8,708 bases of DNA from Holosporales bacterium (GCA_031279295.1 JAITIT010000044.1:1-8708); one strand, 5' to 3'. Shown: positions 1 to 6,697, counted from the first letter of the stretch. Notes: generated from the sequence alone by a model not told the origin. Program-made: numbers and translations.

Positions 1-665
1 CCAGTGTAGTTGGTACACCATCACCACTGTCGGGGATACATCAGTGGTTTACTAATACAATGGCATTGATGATAGCACAGGCTAGGGCAGATGAGATGCT
101 AGATAGGAACTGTACTCCGGAGCCATATCGATCCCACCTAAGACGTCTGATGACTGACATCACGAGCAGTCTCAGGCCAGATCAGCAAGGATCGGGTACC
201 AGATATAATTGGAGCGAAAGAGGAACAGAGAGATCCCAACCCATCAACACTCACTTTTCAGTACAAACGATGGCGCGAATTGCAGCAGTGCTACTGCTAG
301 ACCAAACGGCAGAATTTAGATATCAGTCACGCAGCGGTCAGCACCAACACTACTCATTCAAGGAGACATACATAATGCAGACGAGCAACACATACTCGGT
401 TGGGGGATATGACGCTAGATACCTCAGGGATACGATCGTCAAGCTAGGAGGGAGGTGGACTATTTTAGGAGCAAATACACGAGCTGACTATGCCCTTACA
501 ATAATCGGCGAACAAATAACTGGCGTAAGAATGCAGTTCGGAGAGGGTACTCCGAACTACAATAACGAGGACACCGCAAAAGAAGATTACAGCAACGCAC
601 CAGAAGCTATACCATACGGTATCGAGTGGCACATGATTGTTAGAACATGCACAACTGCAAAGTAG
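1..665 (+). CDS. Unrecognised protein, 5'-truncated by window edge (C-terminal part)
   Basis: The frame starting at base 3 is open from the window edge to TAGTAA at 663-668, about 220 codons. The ATG at 60 is therefore probably internal and the true start lies outside the window. I do not recognise the family. The product is rich in Gln, Thr, Arg, Asn and Tyr, with a helical-looking stretch (WFTNTMALMIAQARADEML) followed by a polar, beta-rich half (for example YDARYLRDTIVKLGGRW). I see no transmembrane segment or catalytic motif in this part. The coding strand is markedly T-poor: line 181-240 has 8 T in 60. Directly after the stop, another frame continues with protein-like sequence to 792, so the last residues before the stop (about RTCTTAK) may be frameshift product. 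It converges on uvrD. It could be a surface or secreted protein of lineage-restricted type, but nothing here proves that. Confidence 0.7.
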   Translation, partial: SVVGTPSPLSGIHQWFTNTMALMIAQARADEMLDRNCTPEPYRSHLRRLMTDITSSLRPDQQGSGTRYNWSERGTERSQPINTHFSVQTMARIAAVLLLDQTAEFRYQSRSGQHQHYSFKETYIMQTSNTYSVGGYDARYLRDTIVKLGGRWTILGANTRADYALTIIGEQITGVRMQFGEGTPNYNNEDTAKEDYSNAPEAIPYGIEWHMIVRTCTTAK

Positions 666-792
666 TAAGCGAGCGGAAGTTGAGTTCACTCCCGAGTACC
701 CAGGGAACGGTACCCTCCGTATCGTTCCCAGAGGGGAGCGACATACATACGACCTCGGCAGTTGGCAGCTAGCTGGCGTCTCGCTATCATAG
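637..792 (+). pseudogene. Frame-shifted C-terminal continuation of the left-edge gene
   Basis: After a TGA at 634-636, frame 637 is open for 51 codons to TAG at 790-792. It reads as ordinary protein, including EFTPEYPGNGTLRIVPRGER and YDLGSWQLAGVSLS. It has no start codon of its own, and it picks up exactly where the upstream frame ends. Joining the two requires dropping one base between about 637 and 664. No slippery heptamer or homopolymer is visible there, so a one-base insertion or a sequencing error is more likely than programmed frameshifting. If joined, the gene would end 4 nt before the converging uvrD stop at 797, which is a natural-looking gene end. Confidence 0.55.
703..729. terminator. 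Strong 11-bp stem-loop between convergent genes
   Basis: GGGAACGGTAC (703-713) pairs with GTATCGTTCCC (719-729) through 11 pairs, including one G-U, around a 5-nt CCTCC loop. It lies about 70 nt beyond the uvrD stop, inside the shifted tail of the left-edge gene. No U-tract follows on either strand, so classical intrinsic termination is uncertain. It may instead be a 3'-end stabiliser or a processing signal. Confidence 0.45.
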
Positions 793-796
793 TAGG

Positions 797-2704
797 CTAC
801 AGTATCTTCATACACGAGTTTGGGATGTCATACAGAAATCGCGATGGTGATACGTAGGTTTCGGAGTCATACGCCCCATACCTCGTCCTTCTGTTACACA
901 GCGTAATGTATGCCTCCTTTTTCGTTCTGGTAATGGCAACATAGCACAGCCTACGCTCCTCCTCAATTCCCACATCCCCCTTCTCTGCTATGGATTTCGG
1001 ATGCGGGATGATGTTCTCTTCGAATCCGGGGATGAAGACTGTATGGTATTCCAATCCCTTTGCAGCATGGATTGTTGAAATCGTCACTCTGTCCTGTACG
1101 GTTGAATCTGCGTTATCAAGCACCAGGCTAATATAATCCAAAAATTCCCTGATGTTGCTGAACTCGCGTAATGCATTTACAAGCTCATTCAAACTCTCGA
1201 GGCGTGCCTCATCTTCAATGGCCGTAGATTCCTGCAGCATCTTGATGTACCCAGACTCCACCAAAATTTTCTTCATCAGATCCTGAGGTTCGAGGACGGT
1301 CGCATCGTTACTCCACCTGTCTATATCACTGAAGAACGCCGCCAACTTGTTATTGGATGATTGCCTGGCGGCATTCGGTATTGAGACTCCTTCTGTCTTT
1401 GCGGTATCATAAAACTTGCTGATAGAGGCTGCCCCGATTCCGCGCTTCGGTAGGTTCACGACCCTTTCGAAGGCAAGACCATCGTCCTTATTCGTTACTA
1501 GCCTCAGGTATGCGACTGCATCCTTTATCTCCTTGCGTTCATAGAACTTGATACCACCAACAACTATGTACGGAATCCCTACCATGAGCATTCTCTCCTC
1601 AAATGCCCTTGTCTGAAATGCGGCCCTCACTAATATCGCAACATCGTTATAGGAAAGCCCAGCCTGTTTCTTATTGACGATCAGCGATGTTACGAAGCGC
1701 GCCTCAGATATTGGATCCTGCAGAGCCTTGACGATGACAGGTAGCCCACTCTCCCACTCGGTCCAAAAATCTTTTTCCATTCTCATGGAGTTGTTGGCGA
1801 TGAGACCTCTAGCAGCATTGATGATATTTTTGGTGGATCTGTAATTCTGCCCGAGCTTGATGACGGTTGGAGTTTTGAAGTCCCGATCGAACTTCAGTAT
1901 GTTCCCAACGTCGGCTCCACGCCAGCTGTATATGGATTGATCATCGTCACCTACACAACAGATGTTACCATGTGCCATTGATAGGAGTGTAAGCCAAATG
2001 TACTGCGCTGCATTGGTATCCTGGTACTCATCCACCATGACGTACTTGAACTTATGTTGATAGTGCTCCAACACATCATTGTTGTACTTAAAGATCTCAA
2101 CCGAGATCTTTAGGATGTCGCCGAAATCTATAGCATCAAGGGATGCTAGCGCTTCCTGGTATGGCCGAAAGATCCTACTTGCTACACTCTCTGAAGAAAC
2201 CCTAACTGTCATCTTCGTAACATCATCCGGATCCTTGCATTGATCCTTCCACCTGTTGATGTAGAACGCCATCTGCTTTGGCTGGTATTTCTTATCGTCT
2301 ATCCCAAGCTCCTTGGTGATCTTCTTGATGATCCTCAGCTGATCATCTGCATCCACTATCGTGAACTCCGCGGTCCTATGAAATTTATCATGAAGCGGTC
2401 TGATCATCCTCAGTGCCAGTGCATGAAATGTTCCAATCCACAGAGTCTCTGTACTATGAACCGACACACCACTTTGAGAAAGTAGTGCCATCGCACGGTC
2501 CTTCATCTCCTTAGCAGCTTTGTTCGTAAACGTTACCGCTAAGATCTCGTTAATTGAACACAATCCATTTGAAACAATGTACGCTATCCTCGACGTGAGA
2601 ACCCTCGTCTTGCCGGTACCTGCGCTTGCTAGAACCAGCACAGCTCCATCAGTCGTTTCGACAGCCTGTCTCTGTTGCTCATTCAGAAACGAAAGATCAA
2701 ACAC
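797..2704 (-). CDS. uvrD: UvrD/PcrA-type superfamily 1A DNA helicase
   Basis: ATP-dependent 3'-5' DNA helicase used in nucleotide-excision and mismatch repair and in clearing recombination intermediates; cytoplasmic. The 635-residue product has every SF1A motif in order: Q-motif LNEQQRQAV (8-16), Walker A ASAGTGKT (26-33), TFTNKAAKEM (58-67), DEYQD (225-229), GDDDQSIYSWRGA (252-264), QNYRS (286-290), STIHAAKGLEY (543-553) and EEERRLCYVAITR (581-593). E. coli UvrD is about 720 residues; here the protein ends soon after motif VI, so the C-terminal RNA-polymerase-binding extension is missing, as in many reduced genomes. The start is GTG at 2704-2702: an in-frame TGA lies two codons upstream and the next Met is residue 66. 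No good Shine-Dalgarno is seen. An extended -10 lies 38-46 nt upstream. UvrD, PcrA and Rep cannot be separated with certainty from motifs alone. Confidence 0.96.
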   Translation of the reverse strand: MFDLSFLNEQQRQAVETTDGAVLVLASAGTGKTRVLTSRIAYIVSNGLCSINEILAVTFTNKAAKEMKDRAMALLSQSGVSVHSTETLWIGTFHALALRMIRPLHDKFHRTAEFTIVDADDQLRIIKKITKELGIDDKKYQPKQMAFYINRWKDQCKDPDDVTKMTVRVSSESVASRIFRPYQEALASLDAIDFGDILKISVEIFKYNNDVLEHYQHKFKYVMVDEYQDTNAAQYIWLTLLSMAHGNICCVGDDDQSIYSWRGADVGNILKFDRDFKTPTVIKLGQNYRSTKNIINAARGLIANNSMRMEKDFWTEWESGLPVIVKALQDPISEARFVTSLIVNKKQAGLSYNDVAILVRAAFQTRAFEERMLMVGIPYIVVGGIKFYERKEIKDAVAYLRLVTNKDDGLAFERVVNLPKRGIGAASISKFYDTAKTEGVSIPNAARQSSNNKLAAFFSDIDRWSNDATVLEPQDLMKKILVESGYIKMLQESTAIEDEARLESLNELVNALREFSNIREFLDYISLVLDNADSTVQDRVTISTIHAAKGLEYHTVFIPGFEENIIPHPKSIAEKGDVGIEEERRLCYVAITRTKKEAYITLCNRRTRYGAYDSETYVSPSRFLYDIPNSCMKIL

Positions 2705-2741
2705 AGATCACGCGCACCATTTTAGCAGTAAACCAGGGGTG

Positions 2742-2750
2742 ATAATACCA
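2742..2750 (-). promoter_or_regulatory. Probable uvrD extended -10 promoter element
   Basis: Read on the minus strand this is TGGTATTAT, a TGn extension directly before a good -10 hexamer. It would start transcription near 2735 and give a leader of about 30 nt before the GTG start at 2704. The -35 position (2770-2765, TGAAAA) is poor, which suits an extended -10 promoter. Confidence 0.45.
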
Positions 2751-2765
2751 CACTTTACTCACTGT

Positions 2766-2791
2766 TTTCACCGTGCAATTTCACTGTGCAC
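2766..2791. repeat. Tandem imperfect 13-mer repeat at the uvrD promoter
   Basis: TTTCACCGTGCAA (2766-2778) is followed at once by TTTCACTGTGCAC (2779-2791), identical at 11 of 13 positions. A third, shorter relative, TCACTGTTT, begins about 2758. On the transcribed strand the unit is GCACRGTGAAA. It overlaps the -35 region of the proposed uvrD promoter, so it could be an operator. No matching factor is known to me, and it is not the GTTC-N7-GTTC SOS box of alphaproteobacteria. Confidence 0.4.
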
Positions 2792-2912
2792 AGAGTATAT
2801 TCTTCCAACTCTCTAGAGCCAGTCCTTAAACCCATGATGGCATTCTCACACACAGAACCTTCATCAATGCAGTACTATGGATCTTGCATGCCAGGTGCTT
2901 CCTTGGAGAAAC

Positions 2913-3209
2913 CTAGCTACCTTTGGCGTGATTAATTAGGGTTTCGTAGATATGATTCTCGGTACCAGCTGCGAAGAACATCGTGGTAACCGCTTTGAAA
3001 GCGGTAGTTCCAGCGTCTGTAAGGGCTTCCACATCAATCCAGCAGGGCCAAGTGTTGTCCATAGATTCCTCAAGAATCGTCTAGTACACTGTGTTTGCAT
3101 ATGCTATTGCTCGTATTGTTGGTACGTCATAGATTCGTATTCCTCCCTGTGAGGTTTGAGAGATGATCGCTGTCTCTTGATGTCTCGTAACCTGTGAAGA
3201 AGCCGTCGC
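2913..3209 (-). pseudogene. Unrecognised gene remnant interrupted by one TAG
   Basis: On the minus strand, one frame runs 42 codons from 3209 to a TAG at 3083-3081, then 55 more codons to a TAG at 2915-2913. Another TAG (3212-3210) bounds it upstream. Both halves read like protein, for example QGGIRIYDVPTIRAIAYANT before the stop and WPCWIDVEALTDAGTTAFKA after it. An ATG at 3062 with a GAGGA six nt upstream could start a 49-residue peptide from the second half alone. I cannot name the family. The simplest reading is a decaying gene in which a sense codon became TAG; the alternative is a live 49-residue small gene. Confidence 0.4.
2989..3005. repeat. 17-nt palindrome
   Basis: ACCGCTT (2989-2995) and AAGCGGT (2999-3005) are perfect inverted repeats around TGA. 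On the minus strand the sequence encodes TAFKAV inside the 2913-3209 remnant, so it may be a by-product of coding. As DNA it could also be a dyad binding site. Confidence 0.3.
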
Positions 3210-3229
3210 CTAATACAAGCGCCATAATT

Positions 3230-3711
3230 GTATGTGTTCTCGGCTTTCTTTGTAATAGCAATATAATCCTCTATAAACCAAACACATTAAGGTATGAAGG
3301 CCGCTGACGGAAGCATTGATGTAATTGCGGGAAGGAACATACCTCCCCACTCTCAGCTATAAGGCGAAAATGCGCAGTATATTCATCTGTACTTGTTACT
3401 TCGAAGCGGGAATAATTATTAAAATGTGATTTTATGGGTTGTTGTTATGAGCAGGAAGTTATTGGCGTTGTGTGTGCTGTGTAAAGGAGCAAGACCACAC
3501 CCTGTATCTCTCACGATTCCCCCAAGCAACAGTAAGATACTTATCCTGCACCCCGTAGGGCCTGAGCACTTAAAATCCCTAACAAACTTAACTTCTTCAA
3601 GTTTGAGAGACTGGATCTGAAACTCCGGAACTGTCGACAATGAGCGCAATCTCTATCGATTTCCACTTGCTCTCCAATCGGCTTCCTTATTACAATCCCA
3701 TCTCAGAGCCA
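3230..3711. other. Stretch without a confident gene; minus-strand frames look like decayed coding sequence
   Basis: No intact gene is supported here. On the minus strand, 3649-3419 is open for 76 codons and begins in a protein-like way (VPEFQIQSLKLEEVKFVRDF), then becomes Thr/His/Asn-rich and unconvincing. Immediately upstream, the same strand shows further plausible pieces in other frames: RKPIGEQVEIDRDCAHC and SKWKSIEIALIVDSSGVS. Such frame-hopping fits a frameshifted pseudogene that may continue the open frame at 3900-3712. I could not recognise a family. Between 3230 and 3418 I see nothing beyond an AATAATTATT palindrome near 3410-3420. Confidence 0.3.
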
Positions 3712-3900
3712 TCACTCTCCCTCCACCTTTATTACTATAAAGGCAGGAATATCACTTGCCTCAGCAAAGGACTGTACCGCAGCATCCACTCCTTTCACAC
3801 TTAGCTCATGTAAAACATTTGTGTGATCCATGTAGGGAATTCTGTTAGAATTAATCGCAGGGGAAAATAATTTTTCGGCGTTTATCGTGAGATTGCTCAT
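3712..3900 (-). CDS. Hypothetical 62-residue ORF, possibly the 5' part of a decayed gene
   Basis: The frame from ATG at 3900-3898 to TGA gives a protein-like product: an N-terminal stretch MSNLTINAEKLFSPAINSN, then HELSVKGVDAAVQSFAEASD and a hydrophobic PAFIVIK near the end. The first 14 bases overlap the start of ctrA on the opposite strand, an unusual divergent overlap, and no Shine-Dalgarno precedes the ATG. A later ATG (MDHTNVLHELS) would avoid the overlap. Plausible sequence continues past the stop in other frames (3711-3419), which suggests a frameshifted gene rather than a complete small protein. I do not recognise it, and chance remains possible. Confidence 0.35.
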   Translation of the reverse strand: MSNLTINAEKLFSPAINSNRIPYMDHTNVLHELSVKGVDAAVQSFAEASDIPAFIVIKVEGE

Positions 3901-4606
3901 AGTGGAAGATGATCCAGGTGTGGCGCACCGCCTAGAGGCGGCATGTGCTGCTGATGGATTCTCGGCTCACGTAGCAGATGATGGTATAGCGGCATTGGAG
4001 ATGGTCAAGGCGTATGATTATGATGCTGTAGTGCTTGATCTGATACTACCGGACGTAAGTGGATTTGAGGTGCTTACACGATTGAGATCTGTGAAAAACA
4101 ATACCCCCGTGATAGTTCTATCCGGCCTGAACTCTACTGAAGAAAAAGTCAAGTGTCTTACAGCTGGAGCCGATGATTACATTACGAAGCCATTCAGCAG
4201 GGTGGAGCTCATTGCCAGAATTTATGCTGTTATTAGAAGGACATCTGGGCATTCATCATCAGTTATTAATGTCGGACCGATAGAGGTTAACCTTAAGCAA
4301 AGGTACGTGAAGGTGTTTGATATCGAAATCCCTCTGACGAAGAAGGAGTATGCTATCATAGAATTGCTAGCCATCAAGAGAGGGTCGATTCTTCCAAAGG
4401 AGGCGTTCTTGAATCATATATATGGTGGAATGGATGAGCCTGACGTAAAGATAGTAGACGTATTTATTTGCAGGCTTAGGAGAAAGATAGCCGGCCTAAC
4501 AGGTGGACTGAACTTCATAGAAACTATCTGGGGCCGTGGATATATCCTCAAATACTTAGATGATGTTCAAAATGAAAACGACGTGAACTCACTCAAGGTG
4601 GGGTAA
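3887..4606 (+). CDS. ctrA: CtrA-type cell-cycle response regulator
   Basis: OmpR-family transcription factor that in alphaproteobacteria is phosphorylated through the CckA-ChpT relay and controls cell-cycle or developmental genes. The receiver domain (1-117) starts MRLLIVEDD, with acidic residues 8-9, phospho-acceptor Asp51 in VVLDLILPD, Ser79 in VLSG and Lys101 in ITKPF. The winged helix (about 125-222) contains LTKKEYAIIELLAIKRGSIL, NHIYGGMDEPDVKIVDVFIC and WGRGYIL, the CtrA signature rather than that of a general PhoB-like regulator. At 239 residues it is of normal length. The start is GTG at 3887, forced by the conserved N-terminus; no ATG lies near it. The Shine-Dalgarno is weak. The recR remnant begins right after its stop, so it probably headed a ctrA-recR-obg operon. 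I found no TTAA-N7-TTAA CtrA box upstream. Confidence 0.95.
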   Translation: MRLLIVEDDPGVAHRLEAACAADGFSAHVADDGIAALEMVKAYDYDAVVLDLILPDVSGFEVLTRLRSVKNNTPVIVLSGLNSTEEKVKCLTAGADDYITKPFSRVELIARIYAVIRRTSGHSSSVINVGPIEVNLKQRYVKVFDIEIPLTKKEYAIIELLAIKRGSILPKEAFLNHIYGGMDEPDVKIVDVFICRLRRKIAGLTGGLNFIETIWGRGYILKYLDDVQNENDVNSLKVG

Positions 4607-5154
4607 GTAGAAAATAAATGGTTGTTTTCAGACTGCCAGATATTGGATATCGCTCCGCTGTCAGGTTCGTGATCTACCTCCTACATAAATCTGCCTGAAG
4701 TATGTCATAGATACACTCCAGCGAGTGTACGACAATTCTATCATATGTGAGTACGGGAACATTGATGTATCCAATGTATGTACTATATGCTCGAATCAAG
4801 AGACGTGATGACTCGATGCTGTGTGTTGTAGCTGACATAGCAGAGCTATGGTTGATGGAAAGAATCGGATTTTACACTGGAAAGTACCACGTGCTTGGAG
4901 GTAAGCTGTCCGCTGTCAATGGGATTTTGCCGAGCAACTTTAGTGTCGATAAACTGTGTGAGCGGATCAGATCTACAGGGGATATATAAAGAAGCAATTA
5001 TGGTGATGAGCGCAAATATCGACGGACGAGGCGCTGCGCTCTCCATAAATAGCAAGACTAAAAATCTGAGTTGCAAGTGACAATTTTTGCTCATAAAGTA
5101 CCAGCAGAAAGAGAGTGGGAGTACGTGGCATTTAGGCAGAGGCATGACATTTGA
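4607..5154 (+). pseudogene. recR: recR pseudogene (RecFOR recombination mediator)
   Basis: RecR works with RecO and RecF to load RecA at gaps. Its whole plan is visible, but broken. A helix-hairpin-helix piece, RLPDIGYRSAVRFVIYLL, begins near 4630. The tail of the preceding frame (VENKWLFS, 4607-4630) joins to it after a lost base. TGA (4696) and TAG (4708) interrupt the frame. The zinc-finger region has YPMY (4768-4779) where a CxxC pair belongs. The Toprim part is well kept from LCVVADIAELWLMER to KYHVLGGKLSAVNGI, then TAA at 4987. The frame shifts for KEAIMVMSANIDGRG (to 5080) and shifts back for VTIFAHKVPAEREWEYV, matching the RecR C-terminus, ending in TGA at 5152. That is two stops and three frame changes. 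The first codon, GTA at 4607, may be a decayed GTG or ATG start. The identity rests on motif recall and is very likely. Confidence 0.9.
5138..5142 (+). promoter_or_regulatory. Shine-Dalgarno that fixes the obg TTG start
   Basis: AGAGG sits 8 nt before TTG at 5151. Together with the in-frame TGA at 5145-5147, it leaves TTG as the only sensible start for obg. The site lies inside the last codons of the recR remnant. Confidence 0.65.
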
Positions 5155-6152
5155 AGTTTCTAGATGAGGCGAAAATCTATATTAAAGCTGGAGATGGAGG
5201 AAGTGGTGCGCTAAGTTTCCGACGAGAGAAGTTCATAGAATTCGGCGGTCCTGACGGGGGAGCTGGTGGCACTGGAGGCTCAATCTACGTGACAGCTGTG
5301 AATGACGTTAATACCCTGATTGATTATAGGTACAAACAGCACTTCAAAGCTAGGCGAGGCGAGAACGGAGCTGGGCAAAATAAAACAGGAAAGTCAGCGG
5401 CTGATGTGGTGTTGAAAGTTCCAGTCGGAACCCAAATCCTAGCGGACGATAAGATCACTGAAATAGCAGATCTGACTGAGGTTGGAAAGACGGTGTTACT
5501 TGCCAGCGGGGGACAAGGTGGCCTTGGGAATTCGTACTTCAAAACATCCACGAACCGTGCTCCACGAAAGTTCCAACCTGGCGAACCAGGGGAAGAAAAA
5601 TGGATCTGGATAAAGCTGAAGTTGATTGCTGACATAGGCCTCATTGGTCTCCCTAACGCCGGTAAATCGTCGTTTCTTTCGAGCGTCACAAACGCCAAGG
5701 CTAGGGTTGAAAACTATCCATTTACAACATTGGTACCACAGCTTGGAGTAGTGAAGATAAACGATAAAGAAATAGTCATAGCAGATATCCCAGGCCTGAT
5801 AGAGGACGCTCACATTGGCAAGGGGCTAGGAGATAGATTTTTAGCACATATAGAGAGGTGCAGGATACTTGTCCACATCATTGATGTTGCATCGGAAGAT
5901 CCACTGCTGTCATACTTAACGGTGCGTAGAGAGCTCAGTTGCTACAGCCAATCTCTTAGCCAGAAGCCAGAGATTGTAGTACTGAACAAGGAGGACCTCG
6001 TGAGTTCGGATGTCGTTGCAAGGTGCAGGAGTGAACTCCTGAATGCCGGTGTAAACTGTGTGTTCTCGATGTCAATCACAACTAGAACCGGTCAATACGC
6101 ACTGCTCAAGAATGTTGCATTAGCACTGTTTAATTGTTTGAGAGGAAATTAG
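5151..6152 (+). CDS. obgE: Obg/CgtA family GTPase
   Basis: Essential GTPase that binds the 50S ribosomal subunit and acts in ribosome assembly and growth control; cytoplasmic. The glycine-rich Obg domain (about 1-158) includes GDGGSGALSFRREKF and GGPDGGAGGTGGSIYV. The G domain follows: G1 GLPNAGKSS (166-174), G2 in YPFTTLVPQLG (Thr192/193), G3 DIPGLIE (212-218), G4 NKED (279-282), and a probable G5 around Ser306-Ser308 (SMS). At 333 residues it lacks the OCT domain, as usual in many proteobacteria. The start is TTG, since an in-frame TGA stands two codons upstream and AGAGG is well spaced. The TTG overlaps the stop of the recR remnant as TTGA, pointing to an old operon with translational coupling. 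The gene shows no lesion, so it is probably still expressed, perhaps from the ctrA transcript. Confidence 0.97.
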   Translation: MKFLDEAKIYIKAGDGGSGALSFRREKFIEFGGPDGGAGGTGGSIYVTAVNDVNTLIDYRYKQHFKARRGENGAGQNKTGKSAADVVLKVPVGTQILADDKITEIADLTEVGKTVLLASGGQGGLGNSYFKTSTNRAPRKFQPGEPGEEKWIWIKLKLIADIGLIGLPNAGKSSFLSSVTNAKARVENYPFTTLVPQLGVVKINDKEIVIADIPGLIEDAHIGKGLGDRFLAHIERCRILVHIIDVASEDPLLSYLTVRRELSCYSQSLSQKPEIVVLNKEDLVSSDVVARCRSELLNAGVNCVFSMSITTRTGQYALLKNVALALFNCLRGN

Positions 6153-6456
6153 ATCCTCAGCAAAACACAAAAAGATTTTGTTTCTTTTCTATGTGCCCAA
6201 ATAGCGTACTCCTATCGAAGTGCCAGTCAAGAGGCTAACATCAATCACAAGAGCTGCAGGCCATGGATCATTACACCAGACGGCAGTGGCTCTGTGTTTG
6301 AGACGGTGAAGGTAGATAACGATCTTCAAGGCTTTGGTAGCAAGAACTCAAGCGCGTCAAGTACGCTTCCATTAGAGATCTAACCGCGAAGAAAAAAATA
6401 GATGAGTCGTGTGCTAAGCACTACCTGTTTCCACGGATTTAAGGAGATGCTCATCG
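6153..6456 (+). other. Intergenic stretch after obg with a start-less open frame
   Basis: The obg reading frame, after its TAG at 6150-6152, stays open for 76 further codons to TAA at 6381. It contains protein-like pieces such as RPWIITPDGSGSVFETVKVD but has no ATG, GTG or TTG start of its own. It does not resemble the Obg C-terminal OCT domain. It may be a relic of another gene or chance. A short AT-rich dyad (ACAAAA-AGA-TTTTGT, 6167-6181) followed by TTCTTTTC lies just after obg and might be a weak terminator. Confidence 0.25.
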
Positions 6457-6601
6457 ATGGTAAACAACAAAACATCTGAGCCGTTCAAAGAATGGCTTGC
6501 AAAGGGTTGGTATGAATACCTGCAAGAGATGTCAGATCCAGCTCAAGCAGGTTGATAGGGCTCATGAATATTGGAAGACGATTACAGTGAAAAGTAGCTG
6601 A
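6457..6601 (+). pseudogene. Small gene broken by a +1 frameshift, unrecognised
   Basis: ATG at 6457, preceded by AAGGAG at 6441-6446 (10-nt spacing), opens a frame reading TSEPFKEWLAKGWYEYLQEM and ending at TGA 6553. In the next frame, from 6533 to TGA 6599, the text continues convincingly: QIQLKQVDRAHEYWKTITVK. Removing one base near 6530-6535 joins them into about 47 residues, amphipathic and aromatic-rich, with a helical look reminiscent of phasin-like or short coiled proteins; that resemblance is only an impression. The +strand frame after 6601 (SAWRNVYSEMPPYGFRTT) is also open, so the gene may once have been longer and collided with the end of birA. I cannot name it. Confidence 0.45.
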
Positions 6602-6697
6602 GGTGGAGTTATCACTGTTGCTGCTATATCACTTTCAGCATGGAGGAATGTTTATAGTGAGATGCCTCCATATGGCTTCAGGACGACTGGAGTCAGG

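Noticed and set aside
2697..2720. Seven-codon mini-ORF (ATG at 2720, minus) overlapping the uvrD start; a similar seven-codon one starts at 5144 before obg
   Set aside because: Such short ORFs are expected by chance, have no consistent ribosome sites and share no sequence.
2960..3030. tRNA-like dyad near the ACCGCTT palindrome
   Set aside because: No T-loop GTTCRANNC sequence, acceptor stem or cloverleaf spacing could be fitted.
4287..4296. TTAACCTTAA inside ctrA as a CtrA binding site
   Set aside because: The spacer is 2 nt, not the 7 nt of the TTAA-N7-TTAA box, and it lies inside the coding region.
4846..5145. Minus-strand 99-codon ORF across the recR remnant
   Set aside because: The opposite strand carries clear RecR sequence; this frame shows no recognisable feature.
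3081..6152. Amber (TAG) recoding, since TAG interrupts two protein-like frames and ends obg before an open stretch
   Set aside because: uvrD also ends in TAG at its natural position, recR is broken by TGA, TAA and frame changes too, and no suppressor tRNA is seen. Decay explains all cases.
6167..6188. Intrinsic terminator after obg
   Set aside because: The stem is six nearly all A-T pairs with a 3-nt loop; the T-rich tail is interrupted. Too weak to call as a separate feature.
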